Assembly (NCBI GenBank): GCA_009792885.1
Contig: WMCF01000025.1
Span: forward strand, 7,363,074 to 7,427,073
DNA: 64,000 nt
Direction of reading: 5' to 3'
From: Eremophila alpestris peregrina
Lineage: Eukaryota > Chordata > Aves > Passeriformes > Alaudidae
In this document: positions 13,101-26,800 of the stretch, piece by piece
How the letters are laid out: each line of letters begins with the position of its first letter
Position numbering within the stretch: the stretch's first letter is position 1
Program-made: the position numbers and the translations under genes
Notes under the pieces: model-generated
Database searches by the model: none
What the model saw: the letters and a program-made list of their open reading frames with translations, nothing else
Told to the model about the DNA's origin: nothing

Positions 13101-14234
13101 TGGCTCACAGTCTGTATTCCTCACACTGTCACACTGGGTCCCTCCAGACAGAGAGGGAAACACAGCAAAGGCAAAATTCTTCCCTCCCCTGCACTTTTTC
13201 TTTGCAGGGAACTGCCAGAAGTGGAGGGAACATGAATTCCCACCACACCAGAATGCCCCTTTACCATTTGCCAAAATGAAGGTTCATGCTGCCCTGGAGG
13301 TCAGATTCCCTTAAGCACATAAATAAAAATTGTTAATGCTATTTCCCCAGCTAGATTGTCAAACAACCTTCTCTTTTGGCTATTCATGGGCTCCAATGAT
13401 CAGCCTTGCCTTCCTGTCTGGAGCAGCAGAATTTGCAAGCCTCCTTGGAGATAAGGCAAGGTACAAGCAAAAAAATCAAACATCTGCTGCAGACTTCTGC
13501 AACAAGAGAGTACTGAGAATGATGAAAGAACAAACTGAAGAGGGAAATCATACATATAAATGAGGCAGAAAATCTTGGACATCTGGAGGTAGTGACGTCT
13601 GAACACAAGGAGGAAAAAGTGAGCTGAAAGGGATCAGCAAAACAACCAAGGACTTAACTGTGGGAGGGCTGAAGTCTGGCTCTAAAGCAGAACAGCAGGT
13701 GCGGTGTATATATTATGCTGTGACAAGGTTAATTCATCAAAAAAATCTTTGCTAATTGGATTTGGCACAATGATTTTGTAATAGAACTGGTCATTGTATC
13801 TTGTGGGGCAAAACATTCTTAATGCAATACTAATAAGTCTTAAAGCTGAACTCTGTCAAATAAACACAAATAAGGGAGAATGAAATGTACTTACACACAC
13901 AAGCACATCTTAACAGCACAATGAAAAACAAAATATTAGCACATCTTATAGCAAGTACAAAAATGAAAATCATCTTTTGGTTCTAATTATGCAGCCAGAG
14001 CACTTGTCTCCAATACAGACAACTTGTAATCTTCTTGAAGATTGTATCTACTTAGCGTGTCCCAAAAACGATAGCATCTCAAGACTGATAAAGAAGTAAA
14101 TACATGATTTTACAATAATTGCAAAACACTTAAGACCCTTTCTTGTGCATGGGCCATTTGTACCAGCATTCACATCTTTCTCTTGCACAAGAGGAGCAGT
14201 CAGAGCCTTTCAGGCTTTTGAAAGCTTAACAATC
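10171..14234. other. Gene-free interval with one long unexplained frame
   Basis: No recognised gene or transposon. Composition is more GC-balanced from about 11.2 to 12.9 kb than in the flanks, and that stretch holds the long open frame at 11,348-12,445. Confidence 0.5.
11348..12445 (+). other. Long open frame of doubtful coding status
   Basis: This is 365 codons without a stop, the longest frame in the window. The 5' codon is TTG; the first in-frame ATG is at 11,567, leaving 292 codons. I recognise no domain. The predicted product is rich in Ser, Leu, Cys and Pro with no periodicity, and other long frames overlap it on both strands (minus-strand 117 and 106 codons), which fits locally stop-poor GC-richer DNA. 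It could be a decayed retrogene or chance. No splice or promoter context supports it. Confidence 0.15.
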
Positions 14235-14930
14235 TTGTGGATTTGGAGGTCAGGGACAGCCTTAGCTGCCATGACCATGAGATGGTGGAGTTCAGGGTTG
14301 TGAGAGGAGGGAACAAGGCAAACTGCTGAATAACAACTCTTGGCTTCAAGGTCAAGAATAGTTCATCCTGACATGCAGAAATTCAAGGGAAAGTAGCCAG
14401 CTACTTTCATGTAGCTTCTGACTAAAACAGGGACATACGACAAGGATTTCCTCTCTGAAGTCACATCTGAAAAATAGTGTGCAAGAAGTGAAAGCAGGGA
14501 GATATCAACCAGAAGGGACACAGCCTGAGCCCACAAGGGTGGGGTTGGGAAAACCAAAGCCCATCTAATGTTTAATCTGGCAAGGGATATGTAGGAAAAT
14601 AAGGAGGGCTTCCATTGATGTACCATCAACAAACAGGTGACACAGGAAAACAGGGCCCAGTGCTGCATGGGGCGAGTCAGGAAAAGACAAAGAGCTCAGT
14701 GCATCTTGGCTCAGATTTTGCCAGCCAGACCAGCCTTCAGGAGGGCACCAGGCCCCTGGGAGCAGTGGAACAGTCCAGGGCAAGAAAAACTTCACCATCT
14801 TTTCAGTTATTAAATTAGGGAATGCTTAAGGAAACTGGACAGATGTGAGTCCATGTGACCTGATGGGATGCACCCACAAGTGCTGAGGTTGCTTGCTCAA
14901 GGGATATTCTTATGACCTTGTATAACCTTA
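14235..14930 (+). mobile_element. CR1 LINE ORF2 internal fragment, decayed
   Basis: Sense fragment from the middle of CR1 ORF2, between endonuclease and reverse transcriptase. It starts near TGACCATGAGATGGTGGAGT, passes TTAATCTGGCAAGGGATATG and a CAGGAAAACAGGGCCCAGTG block, and ends at the conserved pre-RT segment that reads PDGMHPQVLRLL. In that frame a stop replaces the Gly just before PDGMHP, and others follow. Unlike most copies here, it lacks the 3' UTR entirely. Confidence 0.8.
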
Positions 14931-16861
14931 TCCCCCAGTCAGAAAAGGATATGCTGATTGCTTTGCCTTACAGTTAAGGCCATCAGAGACTGCTATAATT
15001 TGTTTACATGAAAAAGTAAAGTGCTACAGTTCTTCTTTCAAAAGGATCTGAAGCATTAGGTAGAAACGCAGCCTTTTGCAGAAAATCAATGCATTGATTT
15101 GCTTGGCTTTTTTTGTTAAACAAAGACAAGGAGAGAGCAGAGAAAGAGATAAGGGTAAAATGAAGGCCCAAGCACAAAATCAGATATTTGTTTTGGAGCA
15201 AGGAAGCCAGAAGCACTAAAAGAAAAGAAAAAAGGAGCAGTCTTTGCAGCAGGCCTCTATGGAAATTCAATTTAATTGAAGATACTGTAATTTCTTTTTC
15301 AGTCTGGTGGTGTAATGATGGCTTGATCAAAATAATGCAATTGACATTGCTTAGGGTGATGGCATTTTAATTTCCACATAGCTGATCAGACAGACACATT
15401 TGTTGTTTTATTCCTGCTTTTTATAGCCATCCATGACCATTTTCATGTCTGGTCATCAATCTTTAAAAAGATTTAACACATCACAGAAAATTGCCTGCAT
15501 TTCAATTTTCATCAGCTTTGTAAAAAGAAATGTGTTCCATTAATGATAGGAAAAAAAAAAGGCAAAACAAAAAAACACATAAGGCTCAAATTGCTTGCTC
15601 ATGAACAGCAATTTCTCAGACAACAGGCCATTGTCTTATCTAGGAGAATATTACTACTTATGTCTGAAACACGTAACATTACCATTAATTTATCACTACG
15701 TCAGATAGAAGGGCTTGACTTTGTGGTTCTTTCCTAGGAATGAATGAAAATAGATCTTTTTTTAAGAACAAATATTTGAGGATATAACATTTTTGACTGA
15801 AAGGATTTCAAAAAAATTTTAAGAAACTTACTTTAAAAACACCTACAAGCACCCTGTCAACATCAGTAAAGAAGGGCATAGGCAGAGGGAAGTGATTAAG
15901 AAATCACTGGAACTACTGGCCCTTGCCATGCAGAATCAGGACAGGTGAGATTTGCTAGAAATAAAAAAGCAAATAAATATGAGAGGGAAAAATCAAATGT
16001 AGAAAAACAATGGAAATTAACAGCAGGACCTACAGGTAATGACACATATTTGGAGATTTAAAAGGCAGCACAAAATATTATAAAGGCATTTAAAATCATC
16101 AGGAGAGTCAAAGAATTGATGTCTCTCAAGAGTGACACATTGAGAAAATGTGTTCCTTATACCAGGGATTCTGAAGATATTATAATGACAGTATAAATGC
16201 TTCTACACCATTAGAATTGTTTTCTCTATTAAAAAAAAAATCAAACTTTCAAGAATCAATATATTCTAGGACTTGTAAATTATATTAAAATGTTGTCCTT
16301 TTCAAGAAATTGGAAATAAGGACCTGAAAATATTTTTAAAACTTAGCCTGCTTTGTGGAGAGAAGTGCAATGGTGACAGGCTTTGTCTTCCACTGTCACA
16401 GACCTCAGTCAATCAGAGTTCCATTGGCACCAGGCCTCATTTATGTAGTAACACCTCTACAGATTTATTTAAGCCATCCCTAATGTGTGCAGCTCAATAG
16501 GTTTCACTCTGTTCTGAAGGGCTTGCTTTTAAAGGGCACTTTGAACTCCTGATTTGATCACTGATGTACTGAATTCACACAGTGGTTTGGCAGAATCAGA
16601 GGTTTAATCTCAACATTATGAGCCCTATAAGGACAAGAGGGCAAAAGTCAGCCACCACTTATTTTCTTCAATCAAAAAATTGTTTAGTTTTTCAACTGAG
16701 GCTGTTGAATTATCATAGAAATGGATTCTTTACTGAATTTCACTTCACCTCCCTCTTTGATTTGCCCGTGCTTCATGTTCTAATAGTTTAAAAGACAGAT
16801 GCAATGCATCTTTAGATCTCTGCAACATAACCAAAATGTAGTCAGAATCATACAGACACCA

Positions 16862-16863
<2 letters not shown>
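14931..16863. other. Gene-free AT-rich sequence
   Basis: No gene or transposon recognised. The stretch is AT-rich with frequent homeodomain-type TAAT motifs, for example around 15,260-15,370. Confidence 0.55.
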
Positions 16864-16905
<42 letters not shown>

Positions 16906-16928
16906 ACAAAAAAAAAAAAAAAAAAAAA
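16864..16928 (+). repeat. 65-bp A-rich homopolymer tract
   Basis: 41 consecutive A, then CAC, then 21 A. Either a poly(A) microsatellite or the tail of a retroposed transcript; no transcript-like body or flanking duplication was recognised upstream. Confidence 0.95.
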
Positions 16929-18857
16929 GAGCCTTGAAAACAATTTCATTCTAATGCAAGACAGCTTCTAAGTGACTGAAGCAAGATAAAAAATGACAAA
17001 AGTAATTGAACATACAATTCTGTCTCGAATAGATGAGAGGAATGTGCTGCAACCTTTTGGTTTAAGGTAAGTTTTTAGCAAAAAAAGAGATTGGCTGTTG
17101 GCTAAGAGTAACCCACCATACACTGCTTTCAAGCAAGAAAGGTGTCCCTTCAAGGAAAAATTAATGTCAAGGAAGATATTGAAATTCTAAGAAATATTTC
17201 CAAGCAATACAACAGTAAAAAAAAAAAAAAATCACTGAGTTTTAAACCTGAAAAGGGATTTCCCATAGCTTTAAATTAATCTGACAGGATCTTCTCTTGT
17301 TTTACAGGAATTTATGCTAATGTTGGTTTGTGGTTGGATTACAAAGGAACCAGCTGTAATAGAAAAGTCAAATTATAGGAATTCAATCACAGATTTTCTT
17401 CACAGTGTTTGGCTAAGAAATCTTGGTTTAATATAATTTGAAGAGACCTTTTGTGATATTCTTAAACAAAGAAACAAAAAATATTTTGAAAATAATGGAG
17501 AGAGTATCTTTTTGTACAGCTCTTAAAAATTTATTTTCACCAAACTTAGAAATGCTTCTTTTGTGTCATCTTCAAATTTTTTTTTGTTTTCCTTAGAAAT
17601 AATAGCCAGATTCTTGGGGCTTTGCCTGCAGGTAGAACCTGATAGAAATCACAGATTGTTTTGTGCAACCACAGAAAGTGATCAGCAATTCAAAACCTAT
17701 GTCCTTGTTTCAGTTTCACAGATACTTCAATGCATTGCAGACAGTAGTATTCCTTTATTTCATTCTAATAAATGCTGATCTGGGGCTGGGGTCTCTCTGT
17801 CTGGGGCTGGTTACAACTGTTACTTTTTTGAACACATGAAAAATTAGGCCTCTTTCACTCAGGGAGGGGAACAAAGTCTACATTTTATTTTTCTGATGTT
17901 GTCTCAAGAACAAGAAAGTATATGTAATTTTGTTTGTGGAGAAGTTTTTGCTTTCCCCAGCAATAACTTCAGCACTGCAAATGCAGTCCAGCACCTCTGA
18001 CTGTAAACACAGAAACCCATCAGACCTTGCTGGGAGATGAACTCAGTCCTAACTGCCAAACCTTGCTATTTAATGAGATGCTGTGTTGTAAATGTAAAGG
18101 AGCTTATTGACTGTTGTTGTGAACCAATGTTTTTAGGTGAGTGGCACAGGGAAAGGCTCTCTGGTTTTGCTTAAGGTAAGAGAAGATGTAAATGTATTTC
18201 TCTGCAGTTTTATTACAGCTTTTTATGGTTATGTTAGTCCCAGGGAACTCATGTTAAGCAAAGGAGAAATTCCTGAGTATCCTTCCTATTGAAAACATTA
18301 TGTTCCTTTCAGCTACAACACTGAAAATGTGCCTTCTACATCACAAAGGGAGATAAAAGGATATTTTAATAAAAGGATGACCCTCTCAGTAAAAATGCCT
18401 ATTTTCCCCCTGTGCAGCACATAACACCTGCTGTCTCCCTATAAAACAAATGATTGATTCTGAATCACTTTGTATGGCAGAGTTACCTTGGGAACAAAAT
18501 CGTGTACCAGCTGTGTCACAGCCATCACTCAGCAATTAGCTGAGCTGGTCCTCAAGCAGAAACAATGTCACTTTATCTCACAGGTCAAAGATTTCAGGTC
18601 AAAAGAACACAGCTCTCTATTTAATTTTGTATATCTAAGTCAGTCTGCAAAATGCTGCAGAGACTTCTGGGGCAAAGTAAGAGGAAATCTCATTCTGTTG
18701 CACAGAGATTTAATAAACTGAAAATGGCCAAAATTAAATATTGCAAACAAACTTCTTCTCTGAAAAATATATTTCACTTTCAATACTGAGGCAACAGACC
18801 TTCCCATAAAATGGTACCCAGCTGCTAGATGAATCCTGTGATAATTATGATAATCAT
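16929..18857. other. Gene-free AT-rich sequence
   Basis: Nothing recognised apart from short A-runs. Confidence 0.55.
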
Positions 18858-18902
18858 GGACCTCATGATCTTAGAGGTCCTTTCCAACCTAAATGATTCT
18901 GA
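18858..18902 (+). mobile_element. Short CR1 3' tail
   Basis: A CATGATCTTAGAGGTCCTTT-CCAACCTAAATGATTCTGA stretch matches the extreme 3' end of CR1. Only about 45 bp is recognisable. Confidence 0.7.
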
Positions 18903-21329
18903 TCCACAAAATGCAGTCTTATACTTGTAACATAAGATAAAGACAAAAGGTTGGCTTAATTCTTGAGTATTTTGTATTTTGAAAAAAAAAAAAAAGCTAA
19001 TTTAATCAATTCAGGATCCTTTATTAGTGAAACTAATACTGCTCAGACAGCTCAAGTGGTGACTTCATAAGATTATATTTGCTGTATCGACCTCCAACTT
19101 CCAAAAGCACGGTTTTGTTATTTTGTTTATAAACCCTTCCTGAATGGTGGGACCCCAGCTCCCTAGTAAAGAATTCTATTTTACTGAAGGCTTTCAGGTC
19201 TACACTAATGCTTTGAGATTACACCTTCCCTTATGTACCTTGATGCCTAGGCATGGCTACAGAACAAGAGTGCAGGGGTGCAGGTGCTGTGGTTTTTTTC
19301 AACCCCACCCATTCCTTCTCTCTCTTTCACACACCAGGATAGCAGTGAGAGAAACAATCAGTCAAATTTTTCTGGAGTTTGGGAAAAAAAAGGCAGCATC
19401 ATGCCAGCCCTAAAAGTATACCACTCCAGCTATTAGGAGTGACAGCTTGCAGCAAGTTCAGTCTGGAGCCTTAGGCCTGAGCTTGGTCTTTGAAATAGTT
19501 TTACACACTTCCCTAAAACTGTAGGAAAAGTTTTGCTAGAAGGCATCTCTTGAGGTCTAGTAGAGTCCCCACCTGCTAGCTCTCATCCTTTTACTTTTGC
19601 AACACATCCTCCCCACTACTACAGCTTTTGCAAATGTAAAGGTGATGCAGGGCGAAGTGGAGATGGGTACAAAACACAATGGATACAAGAACAGGTAACC
19701 AGCAAGCTGTAATCATTCACCAACCTCGATGACAGAAGAGTGGAATGTGTGAAAACCATAAAATCATCTGGATTTCTAGCAACCTTCTAACAGGTGTGCA
19801 TGGCAGCCACCCATGGGGAGCAAGGCTTCTTTGTTCTATAGCTCCAGCTTCCCAAGTTCAAGCAATGGCCTAGGAATGTGCAACCACTGTCAGAGGTCAC
19901 ACTCTGCTTTACAACCATCACTGATAGCTCCTTGCAGTGCAGAGATATCACACTTGAGACAGGATTTTGTCTGAATATATGGACTATCTCAAATTAGGAA
20001 ACTAGTCACCTAAGGGGTTTTATACTGTTTTGGGGGGAGGCTTCTGGAGGGATAGGAAATATCAAAGAGATTTTTCGATATGGGAAAGAAACAATCATTC
20101 ATTGTTCCTTTACAATGAGGGCATTATGAAAAAGATGAGTTGGGTTTGTTTTAATAGTGACCTGCAGAGCAGAATTGCAGTGATCTTTATCAGATTTAAC
20201 TGTTAACTCTGTCTTTCTAAATACCTCTGGATTTGTATGTTTGGGAGCCTAAGAAATATTCATACATAAGATGGTATCCACAGTCTGTTGATTGATGGAA
20301 AATATTGTGTATTATTTGCAGAGGAGGAAGTAAATCATCTATTGCTAGAGAGATAAAGCTACAACAAAATTAAGGACTAGTCAAGGCTGTAAGGGATGGG
20401 TTAGGAAAGGATTAATAATAACAGTAACAAACATTTCCTTCCTGCAAAGGAGAAGCCCCCAATTAAGATAAAGGCACAATTTTTGTGGTATTCTAACATG
20501 AAATAGTTAATATTGCATAAAAAATCCTGGACATTTTGAAATATCTGACAGAGATGAAAGAAGTAACATGTAGAGGTAAATTTTTATCTTTGATGACCTG
20601 TCATGAAATGTATTGAGTACCAGCTGCTGTGAATTTAATTTCAAAGTTGTTTTTGACAGCTTGTTCCAATTATATCCTTATTGAAAGGCTAGATTTTTGG
20701 TAGATTGACAAGTTTCCTTTTTATTTTTACCTTCTAATGAGCAAAACAATCTGTTACAGTATATTGATCCAGCTTATTTATTTCTGGATATTTAAAATAT
20801 GGTCTGTTGTCCTTCTCTTCAGATACTCTTACCACCTGCAGTACAGGAATAAATATACTTGCATTTTCAAAAATAGGTGGGGGGAAAGGTCACTTTTAAG
20901 GAATTAGTGCTTTTTCTGTTAAATGAATCTATATTAAGAACTATGGGCTTGTTTTACTGAGAGGATTGAAGTATTTGAATGTGTATTGACATAGGCACAT
21001 CAAGGGTCATTAGCCCCCTCCAGAAACACAATAGACCATATAGCCTCCTTAAATGGCATGGATTATGGCTAATATTTAGATACATCTATTGGCCAGGTTC
21101 TGAGCAGTGCATGAAGACCTGATTGAGGATATCACAGCTGCAGAGTCATCCTGAGGGAGTGATAGTAGCACATGCAGAGTGTGGGAGCAACAGAGGCAGT
21201 CCCTGCATCCATTCAGTTTCAGGAAACTCCAGCAACACAGGAGGGCTTCTCAAAGGATGGGAGACAACAGTCACAACTAGTAGCAGGGGACATTTTGAAT
21301 GAGGCAAAGAAATCATTACTAAAGCAGGT
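18903..21329. other. Gene-free unique sequence
   Basis: No gene recognised. A segment near 19,150-19,190 (CCCAGCTCCCTAGTAAAGAA) faintly resembles an LTR poly(A) region, but nothing else supports that. Confidence 0.5.
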
Positions 21330-21490
21330 TTAGGCACGGTCCAGAGAAGTGACACAATCACCATCCTTGGAAGTTTTTAAAACTGCCCAGAATGAGGCCT
21401 TGGCCAACCTGATCTGGCTTGGCAGTTAGCTCTGCTTGGAGCAGCTGACTACAGAGGACCTTCCAGCCTAAATCCTTCTCTGAGTCCATG
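21330..21490 (+). mobile_element. Old CR1 3' fragment
   Basis: A CR1 subfamily tail with a CCATCCTTGGAAGTTTTTAA block, a CAACCTGATCTG block, and AGGACCTTCCAGCCTAAATC. Divergence is high, so the 5' limit is uncertain. Confidence 0.7.
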
Positions 21491-24400
21491 ATTTTTTAAG
21501 AAGAAGCTATCAATTAAATAAACCACTCTCCCAGGCAGCAGAGAGGGCATTCTGATCATCCAGCACATTGGAAATCCAGAATACATTCCACTTGCTGGGG
21601 AGAACTTCAGAAAGGCCAGGAAGGAACTAGAGTGGCTGAATGGCAGTGCAAAAGAAACAAGAGCAAGGACTACTATGATCCTTCAGTAATGAGGAAAAAG
21701 GAAGGATGATCAATACTGCTGGATTAAATATAGATGTATCCCAGGACTGTCCAGGCATGAAAACTAAGAATAAATCCTTTTTAAATGTTTCAGGAGATGA
21801 AAGGCAGAGAAACAATCAGCAGAAATAATAAGGAAAGAGGATACAGAAGAGACAGAGAAAAAATAACTCAGCTGTAGAAAAAATACTTATCACCAATTTA
21901 CCATTTCTCTTCCAGTTCCAGCTTACAGGATACATAAAGAATCAATATATTGTAACATGAAACCAGTTCAGGAATACAAAGCTTTCCTAAAATTTAAGAT
22001 AGAAATGCTGCAAATGAACCAGCAGAAAAATTCCCAGAATAAAAATTCATGAGGTTAAAAGCAGGACCTAGTCCTGAGATAACAAAACAAAAATGTGCCA
22101 GATTGTGACTGATGGTATAATTGATGGAGTACAGTTGATAGGGATAATTCAGCAATCGGAGTTGGGTCCCAACTTTGTTGATATATTAATTATATTATAT
22201 TTGCATTTAACTTGTTTTTCCTGATAATTTAATAGTGGTGCAAGGTATGAATACTATTACAGCTAAAGTAGCATCCTAATGAGATGAATCAGATTATGGC
22301 CATAACAAGAATTTCCACCTGTGTGAGCATTCGAATTTCCATTCTGTGAAACAAGAATGGAGATTTCAAAAATACACCTGTGGCTTTGCATACCACGCAT
22401 GAAAATGCACACATGCACATGGAACATCATTAATACTGCAAGACTGCATTCCTAAACATTCAACTCAGGACATATTTCTACAGTAATTGTGTCCTTGCTT
22501 GTTTATCTTGTAGTCTGAACATTAAAAAGGGAATAACTCATCACTTCTTTTTTTTTTTTTTTTTTTTTTTAAAGCTTGTAATAGAATATTTACTTCCCAT
22601 TTTCAGGAATCAAAAGAAGGACAGAATAGTGCAAGTTAAGGTGGGAAATACTCTTGGGGAGCCAGAAAGGCCAAAATAGTTGCAATAAATAAGAAATAAA
22701 TTCCGTATGCATGGTAAAAGCACTCTTTGTTTATTCTGATGGGATAATGCACATTCATACTTTAGTAGTATATAATATAGATTAGATTTATTGATAATCC
22801 TTAAAAGCATGCAGTATTTTCCATCTGTTCATGTAATGGGATGGAGAATCAGAAAAGCATAAGAATTTCATAAAATGCTTTGATGCTAGAAAATGCTGAA
22901 CACATTCAGCTCCCATTTAACTTTAGGATGGTTGATCAGAGTTTAAAAACTTTGTGCTATGGACAAGGAGATAACAATGTTTAAGTTGATACAGTTGATT
23001 AAAAAAAATACTATGCCTTCATCTAATACAACACCTCCTCCCCCCTCACCAAATATTAAAATTCTATTAACCCTTCCTATATCTTCAAAAATTACTGGTA
23101 ACAGATAAACCAGATAATATAATTATTTTTTAAATATCATAAATTAAATAAAAATCAGATTTTTTGGTGTTTTTTGCAATGATATGCCTAAACATTTCTG
23201 ACAGATTGTTGTTCAGCTTGAAATAGTTTCTAGTAACTTCCCTGTAAATGGTAGATGATTCTACCATCAGGTACCCATCCTTCATAGACAATTTTCAGCA
23301 TTCAAAGATGAGCACTAAAGTCCAGATTATATTTCCCCCTTTTTTTTGCTATTTATTATTCTAAGTGTCCTTATTTTGCTTTTTGAGAAAAAAAAAAAAA
23401 CGTTAATGTAAGTTCAGGCATTCTTTATCCCAAAGTAATTCTCTTATTTTTGAAGAAGGAGAAGAGTGCACACAGTCCCCTATTAAAGGAGACGAAATAT
23501 TGAGTATTTTGCAGTTTATTGCTTGAAAAGAGTGCACTACAAAATCAATTTGCCTAATTGAATATAGTGCTAGAATGTAGTTAAATGTCTTTAGACCCCT
23601 TCCAACAAAAAGCAGGTCTTTTTACATACTTACACATATTCTATCAGAGTTTAAATATGTCAGCCAATACTTTATTTCACTGCTAGAAAAGCTTTCTGCT
23701 CTGCAATCTAAATTTCTCTTCTTTTATGATAATTTCATTATCTTATCCTTAATAATGTTTCTCTGTTTTGGTGTTAATGTTTTAACTACTTCCAGAATGA
23801 AGTAATGGGTTTTAAACAAGACATACAGGCTGTTATTGCTTTACTTGGTCATCTATCTTCTCAGAACTGAGATAATTTTTACTCTTTGCTTTCAAATCTC
23901 CCCAGGATGTCAATACTGGATAACAAGAACAGCCAAACAAGATTGCACATAGAGTCTTTGTTGTTTAACAATCACTTAGAGTGCCTATTCTTTTCCTGGT
24001 GTGAGATGTTCTTCTTCTTCATGTGCCAAACAAAACTTGGCAAAACACTTGGCTGCACTCTTTCTGATTTGTTGTCATTGCCTAGTTCTCTTTCAGACTT
24101 TATATTGCTGAAAGGCAAGGATACTTGGGCAAAGTCAATTTAACCCTCTCTTCTTGTTGTGCAGCTCAGGGGGAAATAACCATCTGCAGGAGCAACTTGG
24201 AAGGACTCCCGGTGTGATAAAGTGGGAATAGCAGTTGTTTGTGAACAGCCACAGTGCCTTGTTATAATTTTTATTCACCACTCAATCAGGTAGCATTCTA
24301 AATTCTTTTTTAAATAGACAACTTTCATTTGAAGAGAGATAAGAGTATTCTCTAAGCATGTGCAATTTGCCACTGTCTTTATTGGCTTTTTCACTTATTT

Positions 24401-25528
24401 ATCTCAAAAAGTACCATCCTCATCTTGGCTCCAATAGGAAAAATATGCAAGGGAAAAAGAGACTGAGGAGAAAAAAATATAACAAATAAACAAATACAAC
24501 ATGCATGAGGGATAGAAAATTAAAGTAAAGAAAGGAGAGGAGTCAAAAAGTAAAGCTGAAAAAAGAGCAGTGGAGTGTATCAACCTTGTCCTAAAAGTCT
24601 TGCATTCTCTTGAGTTTGCTGTAATATTATTTATTGAGCTTGCCATCTGTTCATAGATACTGATGAGGGCTTCTGCCAGCTCTAGGGCAACACTACTCAA
24701 GATGTTTCTTCCCTGTTCCCACTAAATTGTAGTGTTAATGGATCCAAGCAAAAATTTTGACTACACAGATTGAAAGCACAGAACAAACTCTCATTAATAC
24801 CTTTTCAAAACATCTGTATGAATCACATACTTGTGATTTATTTGTGATTAACCTACTTCTGAAATGAGAAGTACTAATGTTCTTCTAAATCACAGGTATA
24901 GTGAGAGGCCTGTCATTCCTGGTAGGCATTTTACCTGTCCAGAGCTCTGGAGGTGGCTCTTCACATGCATGCTCATCATGCTTTCTCAGGATTTGCACCA
25001 TTCATTGTCATGCTTGCAGTAGTTAGGGTACCTTGCCCAAACAGCCTTCCTTCAAGCCCTCTCTCTCCTTCCAAACTGCCCCAATCTCTTCAATGTCAAT
25101 TTGTTGTGGCACCTTTGGAGAGGGAGAGTGGGTACAGGAATTGAGAGCAGGGAGACTGGCTCTCCCAATTCACTGGAGTGAAGTGAAAAAGTTCTACTGC
25201 GCTGCAGGTAGGAACATGTTTTGGGCAAGCAATTTAAGTCATTAAATTGAACTTCTTATCTCCCTGAAAACAATACCTAAAGGGTTTCCCTATGAAAAAC
25301 CTAACAATGGTTTTATGACCTTCCTTCTGGCAGCAGCTCACTGTGTGCCAGTAAATTCCTCCTCTTGGAATGCATGGCAAAGCAGAATTTGCCAGCTGTG
25401 CTGGAATGATGTGCAGTGGTGTCCCAGGGACATGAAGAGTGCACTGTTTTTTTGCAGTGCTATGGACAGCTGAGGAGTGTGTTCAGCATGATGTGGTGGT
25501 GTTGCTTTGAAAAGGATCTACATTTGGA
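21491..25528. other. Gene-free AT-rich sequence
   Basis: Nothing recognised except a 23-T run at 22,548-22,570 and a 13-A run ending at 23,400. Confidence 0.55.
22548..22570 (-). repeat. Poly(T) tract (23 T)
   Basis: Uninterrupted T run; on the minus strand a poly(A) tract. No adjoining retroposed body recognised. Confidence 0.9.
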
Positions 25529-25645
25529 CAACACTCTCAGGCACACAGTGTGATTCTTATGTCCTGTGCAGGGCCAGGAGTTGGACTTAATGCTCCTGAT
25601 GGGTTTCTTCTGACTCAGCATATTCTACTCAATGGTTCTATGATC
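25529..25645 (+). mobile_element. CR1-type 3' fragment, distinct subfamily
   Basis: A GCCAGGAGTTGGACTTAATG block precedes a TTCTACTCAATGGTTCTATG end. The TCTCAGGCACACAGTGTGAT sequence upstream marks a subfamily different from the other copies in the window. Confidence 0.7.
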
Positions 25646-26677
25646 CGTCTGCATCCAGGGTTCTCATTCTACCTGATGTAGAATGCCAATGGAATGCCTC
25701 TGTGGACCTGTCAAGTGAAGCCTAATTACACTGTGATGAACTGCAATTATGAAGTGGGGAGCAGGTACCAAATCCTGCCTGGTTTAGGCAAATCCATTAA
25801 TCACTACAGAAGGCAGAGTCTGAAGTAATTTCTTTTGCTCTTCTCTTTTGCAGACATCTTATAAAATAGACTAAGGTATTTCTAAGGTATTCCTCTATTG
25901 ATATGAGCAGTCTTGAATTTTTTAAGGGGTGTGTTCAAGTCTTATTAAAATTTTTGAATGCCTGTCTGGTCCTTTTCACTGAAGTTTCTGTGACAAACAA
26001 TGGGAAATACCCAGTGGACAATAACCCTTGTTGTTTTGGTTGTTTTATCTTATAATGTGATGTTACTTTTGTAATAGGAATGTCCAAGAAATGCTGAGGC
26101 AGTATCTTCACTCTCCAGTGTAAAACACTTCATTCATAAAGTTATGGCTTTTCTCTCTGATGGGTGATACAAAATCTTTGTTTCCCATTTGAATCTGTTT
26201 TATCGGTCAGACCCTGCTCCTGGACTTCTAAATTTTTTCATACTTCACAGGAAGATGTGTATTAAAGGGCCATTTCAACTATAATAAAAATAGAATCTAA
26301 TATGGAACAACATATTACAAGTGAAGACATCTGTTCACATTATTATGAGAGTCTCAGTCCAATTACATTCACTATAAATTATGGAAGAACAATTGAGATA
26401 AAAATGTGCATATTATTGTTTCAGAGCTTCAGGCTGAGTTGAAGATTAGGGCTCCATGCATCCTGAATTCTGAAAGCATTCCCTGAGATATCACAACCCA
26501 GACTAACTGCAGTAACATAAGGAATTATATTCAAAAGCAGATTAAACACAACTTTGCAAATATATTTAAACATTGGTTGGCCAAAAAAAACCCCTCAGGA
26601 TTTAAAAAATCTAGGCTTTAAACACTGTGCCTAAACATGAAACTGTGTCATATCATACTGTCCGCAGGCATCAGCAG
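25646..26677. other. Gene-free AT-rich sequence
   Basis: No feature recognised. Confidence 0.55.
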
Positions 26678-26800
26678 GATCATAGGATTATAGAATTCTA
26701 TAGGTTGGAAGAGACCCAAAAGGATTATCTGGCCCAAACTCCACCTCTAAACAGAACCAACTTATATCACATTATTCAGGGCATTGACCAGTTACATTTT
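26678..26800 (-). mobile_element. CR1 LINE 3' fragment
   Basis: Reverse complement of a CR1 tail: ATAGAATTCTATAGGTTGGA, AGAGACCC and a CTGGCCCAAACTCCACC block, followed by diverged sequence. Confidence 0.8.

Noticed and set aside
19144..19413. Possible LTR poly(A) region and 89-codon frame
   Set aside because: The resemblance is limited to about 20 bp and the frame has no known homologue.
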